Below are positions 36,091-50,119 of a stretch of 64,000 bases of DNA, in pieces. The stretch's first letter is position 1. Every line of letters starts with the position of its first letter. The translations under genes and the position numbers were made by a program. The notes beneath the pieces are model-generated. The model had not been told where the DNA came from, did not search any database, and was given only the letters and a program-made list of their open reading frames with translations. The stretch covers positions 1,984,001-2,048,000 of the forward strand of contig NC_133116.1 of NCBI RefSeq assembly GCF_022965805.1, in the 5' to 3' direction. Source of the stretch: Primulina eburnea (Eukaryota; Streptophyta; Magnoliopsida; Lamiales; Gesneriaceae).

Positions 36091-38068
36091 ATGGATCTGA
36101 TCAACACTGTGCTGAATTTTTTTGTGCCACCAGCAAGCCTGTTGATGCTTGCCTTTGCATGGCCAACTCTCTCCTTCATTAACACCTGTGAATGGGTTTA
36201 CAACACATACTTCAACTACTGAAAACATGGAGAACAAGGTGGTGGTTATTACTGGAGCTTCTTCAGGGATCGGAGAGGTAAAATTCCTTAGATTTCAGAA
36301 TTAGAATCCTTAATGAGCTCAGGCAGGGTTGGATACGCATACATACATGCTCGTGTGTGTGTGTGTGTGTGTGTGGATTCAAGAAATGATCATATGATAC
36401 AGTGTTGCTTGCACTATAGATTTAGTCCCGGAAAGGGAAACATAGGCCGACTAGTTGCTTCCCAGTTCCCACAATATATTAAACCCTGCACTCCCCACTT
36501 CTCTTTGTCCTGAATCCTTCTTTCTAGTAGCCCATCCTAATCATATTCATTTAAGTTTTATCATAATTTATACATCAATCTCTACACGTTCTTTGAAATA
36601 GAGCACACACCAAGAGAATGAAGTTTGATGGTCTTTACCATTACAGCAAATCGCTTATCAATATGCAAAGAGGGGCGCAAACCTGGTATTGGTCGCACGA
36701 AGAGAGAATCGGTTGTGGGGAATAAGTGAGAATGCGACAAGGCTGGGTGCACAGAATGTGTTGGTAACGGCTGCTGATGTCGTGAAAGAAGATGAGTGTC
36801 GGAGATTTATCGATGAAACCATCAACTATTATGGCCGTAGTAAGAATAGATAAATTGTCACTCCATTTTTGAGATTGATATCGTTTTCGTACCTCCACTA
36901 AACTACTAGATGCAGTATTATGTTTCTTGCATGTTAATTTGGTATACCGTTTCTGTCATCTTGCAGTTGATCATCTAGTGAATACAGCAAGTTTAGGACA
37001 CACTTTCTACTTTGAGGAAGCTACGGACTCGGGCGTGTTCCCCATTTTAATGGTACGTGCAAGGACTAGTTCGAGCTTTTGTTCCGTCTATGTCTAGTTG
37101 GATAGATCATAACGATATTTGATATCAAAATTCGGTCCATTTTCAGGACATTAACTTTTGGGGTAATGTTTATCCAACTCATGTAGCACTTCCGTACTTA
37201 CGGGAAAGCAATGGTCGCATTGTGGTGAATGCCTCGGTTGAGAATTGGTTGCCTTTGCCGAGGATGAGCTTGTATTCTGTGAGTTGATAATTTACTATGA
37301 AATCTATATAACATGTGAAATACATCCGGTGCGGTAATGGTATGAACAACATATAAGTGCATTTTTCTCAGTGCGGAGCCCACATTTTTATGGGAAATCC
37401 AAATAACATAGAACCATAAGCGAACTCTTTTCAACTTGATTTTATGCTTTCTTAGGCTAGGCAACACTTGCCGATTTTTTGTATGTTTGCATTGGTAGGC
37501 TGCTAAATCGGCACTCATAAACTTTTACGAGACGCTGAGGTTTGAAGTGAGGGAAGACGTCGGTATTACAGTTGCGACACATGGTTGGATCGGAACTGAA
37601 ATGACCAGAGGCAAATTCATGGTGGAGGAAGGAGCAGAGATGCAGTGGAAGGAAGAAAGAGAAGTAAGTTTCATTGTTGAGCCATACATATGTTCATGTA
37701 TATATATACTCAGCATAAAAATTAGCAATCTTGAATAGCTAGTCTAATTTTTTGTTTAAAAGGTACATGTATCTGGTGGACCTGTGGAGGAGTTTGCGAA
37801 GCTTATTGTTTCTGGGGCGTGCAGAGGGGATCCATATGTGAAGTATCCGAGCTGGTATGACATATTCTTTTTGTACAGAGTCTTTGCACCAAAAGTGCTG
37901 TACTGGACTTTCAGCTTCCTTCTAACGACTGCGGGTGAACGAAAAACGTCCTTCATTGGAACTGGAAGGCCGTTGGCAGTGGGATCCCCTTCAAGAATAT
38001 TTACTGGAAGCCCACAGGGATCCCCTTCAAGAAGAGTCGCTGGAAGCCCTCCAGTGACTTTATCCTAA
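36091..38068 (+). pseudogene. HSD: Steroleosin / 11-beta-hydroxysteroid dehydrogenase-like (HSD4/5/6 type), +1 frameshift in exon 1
   Basis: Six exons: 36091-36277, 36647-36839, 36967-37052, 37147-37278, 37499-37663 and 37763-38068. An oil-body SDR dehydrogenase. The N-terminal anchor reads MDLINTVLNFFVPPASLLML with a proline-knob-like region; the SDR part has TGASSGIGE (NADP binding), VNTASLGHTFYFEE in place of NNAG (normal for HSD5/6-type proteins as I recall), NASVENWLPLP and the YSAAK catalytic Tyr/Lys. The tail has Gly-Ser-Pro-Ser-Arg repeats. Exon 1 is 187 bp where 186 is needed: the anchor frame reaches a TGA at 36219-36221, while the SDR frame continues one base off, so one extra base lies near 36217-36220. 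Everything downstream is in frame and intact. Either a recent lesion, an assembly indel, or translation of an anchorless protein from the ATG at 36228. The promoter carries ABRE and RY motifs. Confidence 0.88.
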
Positions 38069-39469
38069 GCCTTTCCGACGCAGCAGAAAATGGAGTGAAT
38101 GAAATATAATACAGTCTTTACAAATGGTTTTTTCTGTTCTATGTTAATCGTGTTTTATTCGTAGCAGAACTCTCGAGTGAGATCATGGAATAATGCCTGG
38201 ACATTGTTTGCCATCGAGTTGAATAAACAAACATCCATTGTGTGGGTGCTGATTTGTCAAGTCACCTCTTTGAAATCTACCACTTAGAGAATCTGATATT
38301 TAATAGTTAGAAAAAAAAATTGAGGTTCATGCATTTAGTATCAAATTTGGTTACTTTTACTTAGCTTGACCCCCTCTCTAGCTGGAGCACGAGTGGGAAA
38401 AAATTGAAATTTCATGCATACAGTTTTTTTATTTTTAAAAAAAACTTCAAATCCAATCCCATAATTCTATCAACTGTTCTCTAAAGAAACCCAAAGGGCC
38501 CGCCTCTGATCCCGTCCTCTCCTGGAGTAGTCTTTTCTTCGAGACCTATTTAAATTAACCATAAAACTAATGCACGTGCGTCAATGCATAGATTGTCGAT
38601 CGATCATTTTTCTGCATTTGAGTAAGAACTAAACGAAAATGGAATGCCAAGGAACCGTGGCAAGACTGGAACTAATTCGTACTAAAATGAATGTAAGTGT
38701 AATACAGGTACAAACAATGCCTTGGTACCAGGTTGATTATAGCTTCGTTTTCTTCTACTTACTCCGACTGTGTGTCTATCTATAAAAGTGTGGATCAAGA
38801 GTTCTGTTTTCCAATCGTAAAAAGATAGAAATGGCGTTTTTATCAATACAAATCTAAAAACTTAACAAGAATATATATATATGTAAAATTATAATTGTCC
38901 ACCTTATATATAATTAATAATTAATAAATTATCAATACTATGTATATTGATTGTAATAATTTATACCACTTCAAGAATAAAATTTCACTCATATACTAAT
39001 TTTGTTAAATAATTCATTTTTACACTATCTTTAAATCTTTTATCATTTTAATGTTCTCTCTACATTTTTTTTTTCATAATTTTAGTACAATTTCTAATTA
39101 AGTAATAAATTATTGTATCATAAAAAGATATATAAAAAAATTAATTATATATGCAACAATAGAATAATACGATAAATATAGAATAATATGATAATATAAA
39201 GTTTAATACTAATATATTTTATGGGTTTTTTAAATAAGAATTGAAAGAAAAAAATTTAATAAATTATTTAGGAGAATTTATATCAACAATTATGAATGTA
39301 AATATATTAATAATATCATAAAATATGAATCTCTTAGAAGAATTAAGAGAGATTATCTATAATAAGGAATTTAAATATTTAAGTAGAATATTTTTTAATA
39401 AAAAAATTATATATCAGATAAAAAATTATTTATGAATTTATTACAAAAAATTTGGTATAATTTGAAGGC
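38069..39469. other. Intergenic, AT-rich
   Basis: 3' flank of the HSD gene, then AT-rich DNA without a gene or clear element. Confidence 0.4.
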
Positions 39470-39650
39470 AAAAACTTGTGTGAGACGCTCTCACGGGTAT
39501 TATTTGTGAGACGGATATCTTATTTGGGTCATCCACGAAAAAGTATTACTTTTTATGCTAAGAGTGTTATTTTTTATTGTGAATATAGGTAGGGTTGACA
39601 TGTCTCACATATTAAGATCCGTGAGACGGTCTCACATGAGACCCACTCTG
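39470..39650. mobile_element. MITE-like element, copy B
   Basis: Starts TTGTGTGAGACGCTCTCAC and ends GTGAGACGGTCTCACATGAG. Core: CACGAAAAAGTATTACTTTT, TATTGTGAATATAGGTAGGG, ATGTCTCAC. Same orientation as copy A and very similar. Confidence 0.8.
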
Positions 39651-39718
39651 ATTTGAAACATATAATAAGATTGTTTATGAGACCCACTCTGATTTGAAAC
39701 ATATAATAAGATTGTTTA
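39637..39718. repeat. Perfect 41-bp tandem duplication at the end of MITE copy B
   Basis: Units 39637-39677 and 39678-39718 are identical, each starting TGAGACCCACTCTGATTTG and ending AAGATTGTTTA. The unit spans the MITE terminus and flanking DNA, so the duplication came after the insertion. Confidence 0.9.
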
Positions 39719-40857
39719 AGATTTAGATATTAAGGGTTTAAAGGTAAACCCGTCTTGGAGAACTGAAACTGACGTTCTTATCTAACCGTGTTCTCTGAAA
39801 ATGAGGTATCGTGTTCTCAAAGAGATACATTGATCTTTAAATTTTGAAATATAATCAAAGAAATAATCTTTCATAAAAATATTATTTTTATTTGTTGAAT
39901 TAGTTAGGTTGGTTTCAAAATAATTAAATAAGATATTAAAATATCATATATAAAAGCTTTAATATTTTAGCAAATGTTAATCAATGATTATTATAATTAT
40001 ATTATTATAAAGATTATGTCATATATTGTTTTTGAAATAAAAAATAAGTTACGTGTAGGGCAGACCATTTAATCAAAGTGGACGTTAACGAATGGTCCTT
40101 TTAATTTAAGTGTAATGAGAAGTATACTGGGATTGTTGAAACGAATCCCTGAGCCAGAACCTCCCACCTCTTCACATACATTTATTTCTATCGTTCCATA
40201 TTTTAAAGAATACACATGCACATAATTATAGCGACACATGTTACAAGTAAAACAGCAGAATCGACAAATTTAAAATCTCAAGGCAGCACACACAAAATTA
40301 AGGAAACAAGAGAGATCACCAGCCACTTAGATAAAAGCTGGAGGTTCTACAATCAACAAAACTTGAACCTGAAACTGATCAAGAAGAGATACATCGGGCA
40401 TATATGGTGACGTTGTTGGTTGTTCATGGATCATTCAAGGTTCATAGTCAACACTTTCTTTTAATGACTAATCTACCCACACATTGTGACCAATGTTTGA
40501 GAAACAAAAAGAAACCTGGTTGTCTCGGTTGGATTATACAAGGATATTTTAGAAACACTGGTTTGCTGAAAACGGAAGAAACTGTTAAGCTCGGTTGAAA
40601 CCATGGAATAAAAAACAATGGGACAAAGATGAAGTAAAGAAATCCACTACAGCATAATAACTCAAGTAGTTTAATCGAAAAACTTGTCTTGGCAATGCAA
40701 CTCGCCCTGAAGAACATAGCAGAAAATAGAAACAAGTCGATGTCACGTGATATAGATGAAATCACATTCACATCGAAATACAAGGATTTTTCCAAAGCAC
40801 GATCGATAACAAAACTGTCTTAAAATATAACTCCTTAGACCAACATAAGCATTTCTC
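39719..40857. other. Intergenic, 3' flank of RPS5
   Basis: AT-rich to 40200, then the 3' UTR side of the ribosomal gene. Open frames here have no family resemblance. Confidence 0.4.
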
Positions 40858-42997
<2,140 letters not shown>

Positions 42998-43083
42998 GTT
43001 GCCTCTTCGATTTGCGGTGTTTGTCTGTGCTTTGCGAATCTGCGATGGAGAGGAAGCGGAGAATATTAAATAGGGAAGCACGG

Positions 43084-43092
43084 AAACCCTAG
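43084..43092 (+). promoter_or_regulatory. Telo-box upstream of RPS5
   Basis: AAACCCTAG, 87 bp before the RPS5 start codon (gene on the minus strand). Telo-boxes near the start site are frequent in plant translation-machinery promoters. Confidence 0.55.
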
Positions 43093-43524
43093 GACTGCAA
43101 ATGAAGTGAGGTTTTGTGCCGTATGGTCAAAAATACCCTTGCTAATTTACTTGAATGCCCCCGCTTATGATTAATTTAATTAATTATTAGTATTTTTTAA
43201 AAACCATATCTATTATTAATCTAATAAATCTTTATATTTTATATATACTAGCGATTTTGTCACACATATCGAATTTGGTTCATATAAAAATTAAAGAATA
43301 AAATAATTTTTATTTTGAAATGAGAGTTATTAATTTTTGAAATTGAAATTCTATTATTAAAAACATTTAAAATGATATTTATAATTTAAATTCCACCAAA
43401 TCTCATTTTTCTATGATTAAAAGTTAAAACACAGAGGAAGGAGTCATTTTTTTCTCAAAATCCCTTGATTTGGGTTTTAGGCTATAATGTGGTCCAATTA
43501 TTTACAATTTTCTTCTTTTATTAT
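43093..43524. other. RPS5 upstream region
   Basis: Contains the presumed RPS5 promoter; AT-rich, no other feature recognised. Confidence 0.4.
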
Positions 43525-43705
43525 CGAGTAAGTCTTTTGTTAGACGATCTCACGAATCTTTATCTGTGAGACAGGTTAAACCTATCGATATTCACAATAA
43601 AAAGTAATACTTTTAGTATAAAAAGTAATAGTTTTTCATGGATGACCCAAATAAGATATTCGTCTCACAAAATACGACCAATAAAACCATTTAACACAAA
43701 TTTTT
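43525..43705. mobile_element. MITE-like element, copy C (inverted relative to A and B)
   Basis: GAGTAAGTCTTTTGTTAGACGATCTCAC ends are reduced, but the core TATTCACAATAAAAAGTAAT and TTTTTCATGGATGACCCAAA matches the reverse complement of copies A and B, ending near CCATTTAACACAAATTTT. Confidence 0.72.
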
Positions 43706-44630
43706 TAAATTTTATTATCTAATCAAACAGGGCGAATCAATTGGCCCTGTATTATAGACTAGGATTTAAAATAGTATAGTCGTATATACAATATAATTAT
43801 TTAACCATGTTTTGATTTATATTTTTTTTTTCTGGTTTTTCATTCACGATATTTGCATTAATAAAACATGCATAATATTACGTGTATCATATAAATACGT
43901 GGCTCCAAGTTAAAAAATAAATTTTAAAAATTGAGAAGTTCATACATACAAATCATTATCAAATGTCTCAACAAAAAAAAAAATCATTATCAAACAAAAA
44001 TTAGATATTTACAATTCTCTTAAAAATAATACAAAAAAAAAAAAATTGAATTCTAATATAATTTAAAAAACGTTTTAAAACCATGTATCCTTTAATTTAT
44101 GTATTTGTTCTACATGTCTCTGATTTTCATTTTTTAAAATTATTTTACTCGTTTATTTATGATCACTTAAACATTTAACCATACTAAAATTCAAATTCAT
44201 TTTTAACTAACCAAACTCATTAGTATTATTAAACATGTATCTTCTTCTTCTTCTTCTTCCTTTTTTTTAGAGGAAATTAAGCATGTATCTTCGATGCGCA
44301 TAATCAAGTAAACAGGGTTGCCTATTTATTTGCGATGGAGGGTTTTCAGCTATTTACCAATAAAACAGGGAGGTAAACTGCATTTTTACCCTATCCAACA
44401 CTACAATATGATGAACAGTTCTAAGTTTTAATTAACATCAGGATACACAACATAATGCACCCGGTAATTACCAATCCATTGCTGATCAATATCTCATATC
44501 TCAGTTTCTAATTCAAAAGAATTCATAAAGATAAAAGTTTTATACAAGTCTAGAACACTAAACCTTAATGAAACGCAACACCACCAATGCAACTCGTATT
44601 TCCATTGCCGGCACTGATTGGTTTCAGCTG
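43706..44630. other. Intergenic, 3' flank of PME1
   Basis: AT-rich, including a short (CTT)n tract near 44240. No gene seen. Confidence 0.4.
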
Positions 44631-47600
44631 CTAATGACGGCGAAGTCCTGGAATCTGTAACAAACATTTCAACACCATGTCACAATTTGTATGAACACGA
44701 CGCCAGCGTTTTGGGACAAAGAAAGAGTTGTGCTAGTGTCATCTATATACTCATGGCTGTTTCATACAAACACTAACCTCGACGCCACGAGGACCTATTC
44801 GATTTCGAGATATAAAATTGAGTACGAGAGTAGCGAATTCATCAGGAACATCCTCCTATGATTCAAAAACAAGTCAATAAAAATACGGTCAGCAACGTGA
44901 CCAAGAAAATGAAACAGGTGATGTCTCGAAGGGAACTAAATCTAACCTGTATGGCATGGCCCGTATGCCTGACGACAACCATTTGGAACTTCCCTTGCAT
45001 CTGACCGATAGTGAGAGTTCTGCAACAATGTTCTCAATTAGTATGCAATAGCCTCGCTGGACACACCTTTCTAACATCAAGCGTTGATTACCCCTAGTCA
45101 TGGTTATTAATGGAGCAACTTTTCTTCAACGACATTGCCATCAAAAGATCATCAAGAATGGGGGCTTTTAAATTTTGAAACTGTGTGGAAGGCGTTTTGA
45201 ATTTTGAAACCATGATAGACATATCAATAAAACAGTGTATTCCGTTTATGATTGATACATAAGCATGGTTTGATTTTCCAAGTCAAGTTGAGATACAGTT
45301 TTTTATTAGTGTTATTTCCTACTGAAAACTGGGAAACGCTCATATTATTCATACATGATGCATTCTAGCATTGAATAAAATTTACTGAGAGACTTCGAGT
45401 GAGAGAAACCTGTCCAGTCTATCAGTGCCTGCCAAAAGCAAGAGTTTTGGTACAGGAGATGACAAGAACCTTTCTGAAAGGCCTTCATACCTGAAACATA
45501 ATGGCACAGCAAAATAGCAAGAAAGTCAAACGTCGGCATTAAATAAACAATTCGCTGATTTATTAATCATATAAAGTTCATAGAAAGAATGATTTTTTAC
45601 CAGCCTCTCCAATATTGCTCTGTTTCTTCCAGTCTAGCACGATGGGTATAACTACAGGCCAGCATGAATAGCCAATTAAGTGAAATTACAAAAAATTAGA
45701 AATTGTTCGCCAATCAGCAATATTATTATTGGTAATATTTCTTGTTATAATTTATTAAGTTCACAAACCAAGAGTAAAACCAAAAGAAGAAAATCAGTAA
45801 ACATCAGAAGCATATTTACCACTTTCTTGAATCATCGTATGTCAGTGTGCTGGGAATAGAGACACGAGCAGAGTCGATGTTTCTCACAGTGCCTCCTTTG
45901 ACACTCCATTCAATCTACGCACACACATGTAACACAATAATCACCGACAACTTAACAGGACAGAAAAATCACAAGTAGACGGCCCTTATTTGAATTAGAT
46001 GGAAACAAGCGAACTAAAGTACTGCCTCAGGCCAATTTTTAAATTCAATGTACCATCTGCTCCAAAAGATGCTTAGCATGAGGACAGAAACCTGTATAAC
46101 CAAATTCTTAACTACTAATTTATTGTCCAATTATGCACGATAAGCCTGGCAGAATGTAATCAGGGTCAACTAGAAAAATTATGAGACAACCAGAATGGTG
46201 GAGAATAGTGTTGGAACTCACTGGGAATAAAATTACCTTGTCTTTCTTTCAATGTGTTACTCTATTACTTAGCCGACTAAGATGATTGAGAAGAGCGTTA
46301 CACTGTAATTCCAAAATAAGAACACATACAAGAAGAACGGTACTAAAAGCAAGTGCTCACCGCTTTCTCAAGGGTAGAGAAATGTTGCATTCTATTTGAT
46401 AGAATCTTCTGCATATGTATCAGTGATGCCAATGCTGTTCCCTGAAATTCTCTATAACTATAAATAAATTTTATCGAAATTCGGTGATTAATATTTAATT
46501 GTAATTCAGTTTCCATTAAAAGCAATTATAATTTAAAAGTAAGCAGCTCAAAAATTGTTTAATTTTTTTGTTCAGACCTCAACAACATCGATAACAACTA
46601 ACCCAGCCAAGCTAGGAAGTGCCTTCTTTGCAGGCAACATGAACAGCAACCGAACCTCCCATGCTGCATCTCAATGATTAACATCTCACATCAAGATATA
46701 ACCAGCAATTTATGAATAAAATAAGTACTTGTCGCCCAAACAATATAGAAAATGTTTCAGGTTGCAGACGCCATCAATGGCATAAATAACCAATAAATCA
46801 ACATTTTGTTCAAAATAATATCATTTAAACCTGGAAAGAGCTGGCTTTATTTGTTGTTAGAAGTCAGAAATCAACTTTGACAACTCTAATCTTACACAAC
46901 AACTTGGTGAAAAAAAAGTTACTACACAGGTCTCACATCAAAATATTGGTTGCAAAGTTTCGTAGCAGAAATAGAAAATTTTTAGGCACTTTCCAAATGA
47001 AAGCCATGCTTCATTGTCAAGAAACATAAGATTAGGTCTGTGATTAAATAAGATAAAGCAAATTTTCTGTGTTATATTAAAGGAGCGCAACCTGTGACCT
47101 ACAATCACAATTGCAGGAGGAGAATCTCCATACATGGTCTTCAAAACTGCCAGTACATCATTGCACATTGTCTGAAATTATTGCAAAAGCGTAAGGACAC
47201 AAACCCAAAGGCATAATATTGCTCGGATCTTCAACCCGTTAATACAATGAAAACAAGATTTGCCATGCATCTTTCATTTTATTAATTTCTCACACGAACA
47301 TACCTCAATAGATAGATCAAGATCATTCCCTGTGGATGACTTCCCATGTCCTCTCAAATCCAGGGCAATTACCCGAGCTTTCTCTTTTATTTTACTTGCT
47401 GACAGAGCAAACGATAGCCTAGAAATGTGATGTCAATCGATATACAATTCAGATTGGCAAAAACGTAAAACACATCATGTTTTCTTTAGGAAATTTAAAT
47501 GTGCCAAACGATGTGAAGATCTATCAAGCAACAGAAAATTAGTAGGTTTTCTGAATTAATACAAGATGAGAGTACAAATCCTCATTCTCTATTTGTTTGT

Positions 47601-49161
47601 GTAGATTACTAATATATTCTTAGAAATAATAGGTGAATCAAAGATGTTAACAGAAGTCCAGAGAAAAAAGATAAACTGCAATGTTCTGATCAATGAAATG
47701 AAAGGACAAAGCTGGGCTGTCAGTCTGCATTATTTGGGATTTCAGAATAAAAAAATTCACGTAACATTACGAGACAACAGGAGACAAATATTTCATTTCT
47801 ACAACATTTGATATTTATACTTGATATTACTATATATCTACCAAACAACTATGAGAAAGAAAGAGGAAAACAAATGGTCAAATGAAATTGATTGATTCAT
47901 AATTGGCAATGAAGTAACTGTGATTGCTACTTCCTTCATTCAATCAGGGAATCAGCAATAGATAATTGCTCCTAGCCTCCATATCTAATTAGACTTGTCA
48001 ATAAAATGTAGCCAATTGATCTACCCACAATAAAGATACATTGTGAAGCATATATGATGGTGAACCACACAGGTCTCGATAAAAGGATCAACCTACCCAG
48101 AATAACCCCCACCATGTAGACAGAAAACAACTGGACCCTCAGTTCCAGCCTTATAAATGTGAAAAACCTGAAATGAAGTATTTAATACAAGATAAATTAT
48201 TTCCTTAAGAAAATAAAAATCTGAGAAATAATGAAGCAATATGAAATATGATGTAATTTACATCATCTGAATCCTCGATATGGACATCTTCTTCTTGGTC
48301 AAAGTAACTCGCCCAATCTAGAGGCATATATTTTTGTGAAGAAATCCTACAAAAGTAAATATGAAGAAGAAAAATAATTCATAACAGAACAAAAATAGCT
48401 GTATGTTTAAAATATTTTAGCATGCAGCTATGCTAATAAAAAACCAAGAAACTGAACAAAACAAAAAAGAAAAACACACCGCCTGTGAATAGATATTGAT
48501 ATCTTATTACATCAGTAACTGTCACTAGTCGAATCACAATACAAATTTAAAGTTGAAAACTGAACTCAAGTATAGATGAACTTAAAGATTTTACCTTCAT
48601 CAAGATTGAACTAGCAACATGAAATAGAAAAAGAAACGACAAGCCTTTTCTAAAAGAATGCTACTTCATAATTCTTTTAAAAGGGTACAACAAAAAATGA
48701 TCACGAAGAAGGATATTGCACAGGAAAAGAACAAAGAACATTAGCATTTGCAGCACAAATCAATCCCATACAATCATTCAAGTCTCATGATCGATATTTT
48801 TTTAACCACAAATTTCACGCTTTCCATTGCTTCCAATCTACGCATTTCCAGGAGCTTAATTATTTGATCATAGCGCTGACACCAGCAAGGCTGAATTATT
48901 GTCGTACTCGTAATGCAATTAATATTAATAATTATACTCTTCAAACAAAAAGGTTAAAGCTAGATTTAGCACAAATAACTGAATAATTACAGGAAAAAAA
49001 ATACAAGAAACTGGCGTAAGTTGATTAAGTTTATTGAGTAATTACTGAATTGGTGGACGATCAGGTTTAGAAGAAAAGGCGGATGGCATTTTCCCGGCAT
49101 TCTGAGAAGCATTTTCGGGTTCCTCTTCCGGAAGCGAAGCTAGGTTCGATGAATTCTCCAT
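44631..49161 (-). pseudogene. PME1: Protein phosphatase methylesterase 1 (PME-1), 13 exons, +1 frameshift in exon 6
   Basis: Exons in order: 49046-49161, 48262-48346, 48097-48167, 47304-47418, 47092-47171, 46578-46663, 46361-46441, 45820-45914, 45601-45651, 45410-45490, 44947-45019, 44778-44855 and 44631-44654; about 344 aa if the frame were continuous. An alpha/beta hydrolase removing the methyl ester from the C-terminal Leu of PP2A catalytic subunit. Seen: oxyanion-loop FCLHGGGYSG, ALDLRGHGKSS, the nucleophile motif G-H-S-M-G-G split across exons 5/6 (Ser156), VVIDVVEGTALASLIHMQKI, LLLAGTDRLDR and the catalytic VVRHTGHAIQ (His308). Exon 6 is 86 bp where 85 keeps phase: an extra G in the GG at 46633-46634 shifts the frame after HVA and creates a stop within a few codons. 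All other exons are clean, so either the lesion is recent or it is a homopolymer sequencing error. Confidence 0.92.
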
Positions 49162-49510
49162 CTTTCACGAAAAATTTGCGATTGAGAATTATATATTCGA
49201 TTCAATCAGCTGTGGGGAAAGTGGATATATGCATACTTCATTGATGCTGATTCGGACTGTTAGTCCATCAGGCCCATCTCGATATACTCAAGTGTTCAGG
49301 ACCCATTTTATTGACAACAAAAGACCAGTCCAAATCCAGTTTGTGCTTTGACATTTTGGCCCAAATGATGTAAAAGATCCGTTTTTTTAAGGTAAGGATC
49401 AAATAATTTCTCCACATATAAATCATAGAAAGAAAACTCAAAAGAGTGGAGCAACAAGCTAGAGAGCTGATGGGATAATTGATGGGAAGAGAAGATCTTC
49501 AATTGACCAA
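49162..49510. other. PME1 promoter side
   Basis: Upstream region of PME1 merging into repeat-rich DNA; no gene seen. Confidence 0.4.
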
Positions 49511-49554
49511 CATGAAATAAAGAGGTAAGTCGTCCAAGTTGGATTTCATAAAAT
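49511..49554 (+). repeat. Inverted-repeat arm, left
   Basis: 44 bp (CATGAAATAAAGAGGTAAG, then CCAAGTTGGATTTCATAAAA) that recurs in reverse complement at 52053-52094 with two or three differences. The arms enclose about 2.5 kb holding copia and LINE-like remnants. Confidence 0.7.
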
Positions 49555-49870
49555 TGGCACCATTAAGATATAGGAAAATTAGAGGTTTACATTTTAGGTT
49601 ACATTCATACTTACGTGTTATATGAAAAATTACAAAAGTATAATTGAATTCAGTTACATCTCTTATTTTTTATTCTGTATTACTCTTGGAAGAAAAAATT
49701 CCATCACGAGTATAACGTTAAGTATACATCTATTTTACTAGCTCAATCCGTCCTCAAATGGATTGAGTACGATTCTACCCAAACCTTTTGTCATCCATAT
49801 TCATACGTAAATGAATGTAATGATAGTACTCTGAAATGAAAAATATTTACGATTATTTTAAAAAAGAACA

Positions 49871-50012
49871 TGTTTTTCGTAAGACGGATATACTTGGCTC
49901 ATAGATGCAATGAAAATTAATAGTTTGAATATAAAAAGTAATAATTTTCATGGATCAATTCTATCTAAAAAATGACTAATGATATAGTCTCGTAAAAAAA
50001 TTTGTGTTTAAA
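49871..50012. mobile_element. Degenerate MITE copy, orientation as copy C
   Basis: Shares CGTAAGACGGATA, ATATAAAAAGTAATAATTTT, CATGGATCAATTC and the terminal GTCTCGTAAAAAAATTTGTG with the family, but is eroded. Confidence 0.45.
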
Positions 50013-50119
50013 AGAAGTACATCAACTCGGAAAAATAAAATGAAAGTGACTCATTATATAGAAAAAAATAAATTGAAAAACTAGATTAAGGCTAAGACTA
50101 GATAAGAAGTTTTTGCAAT

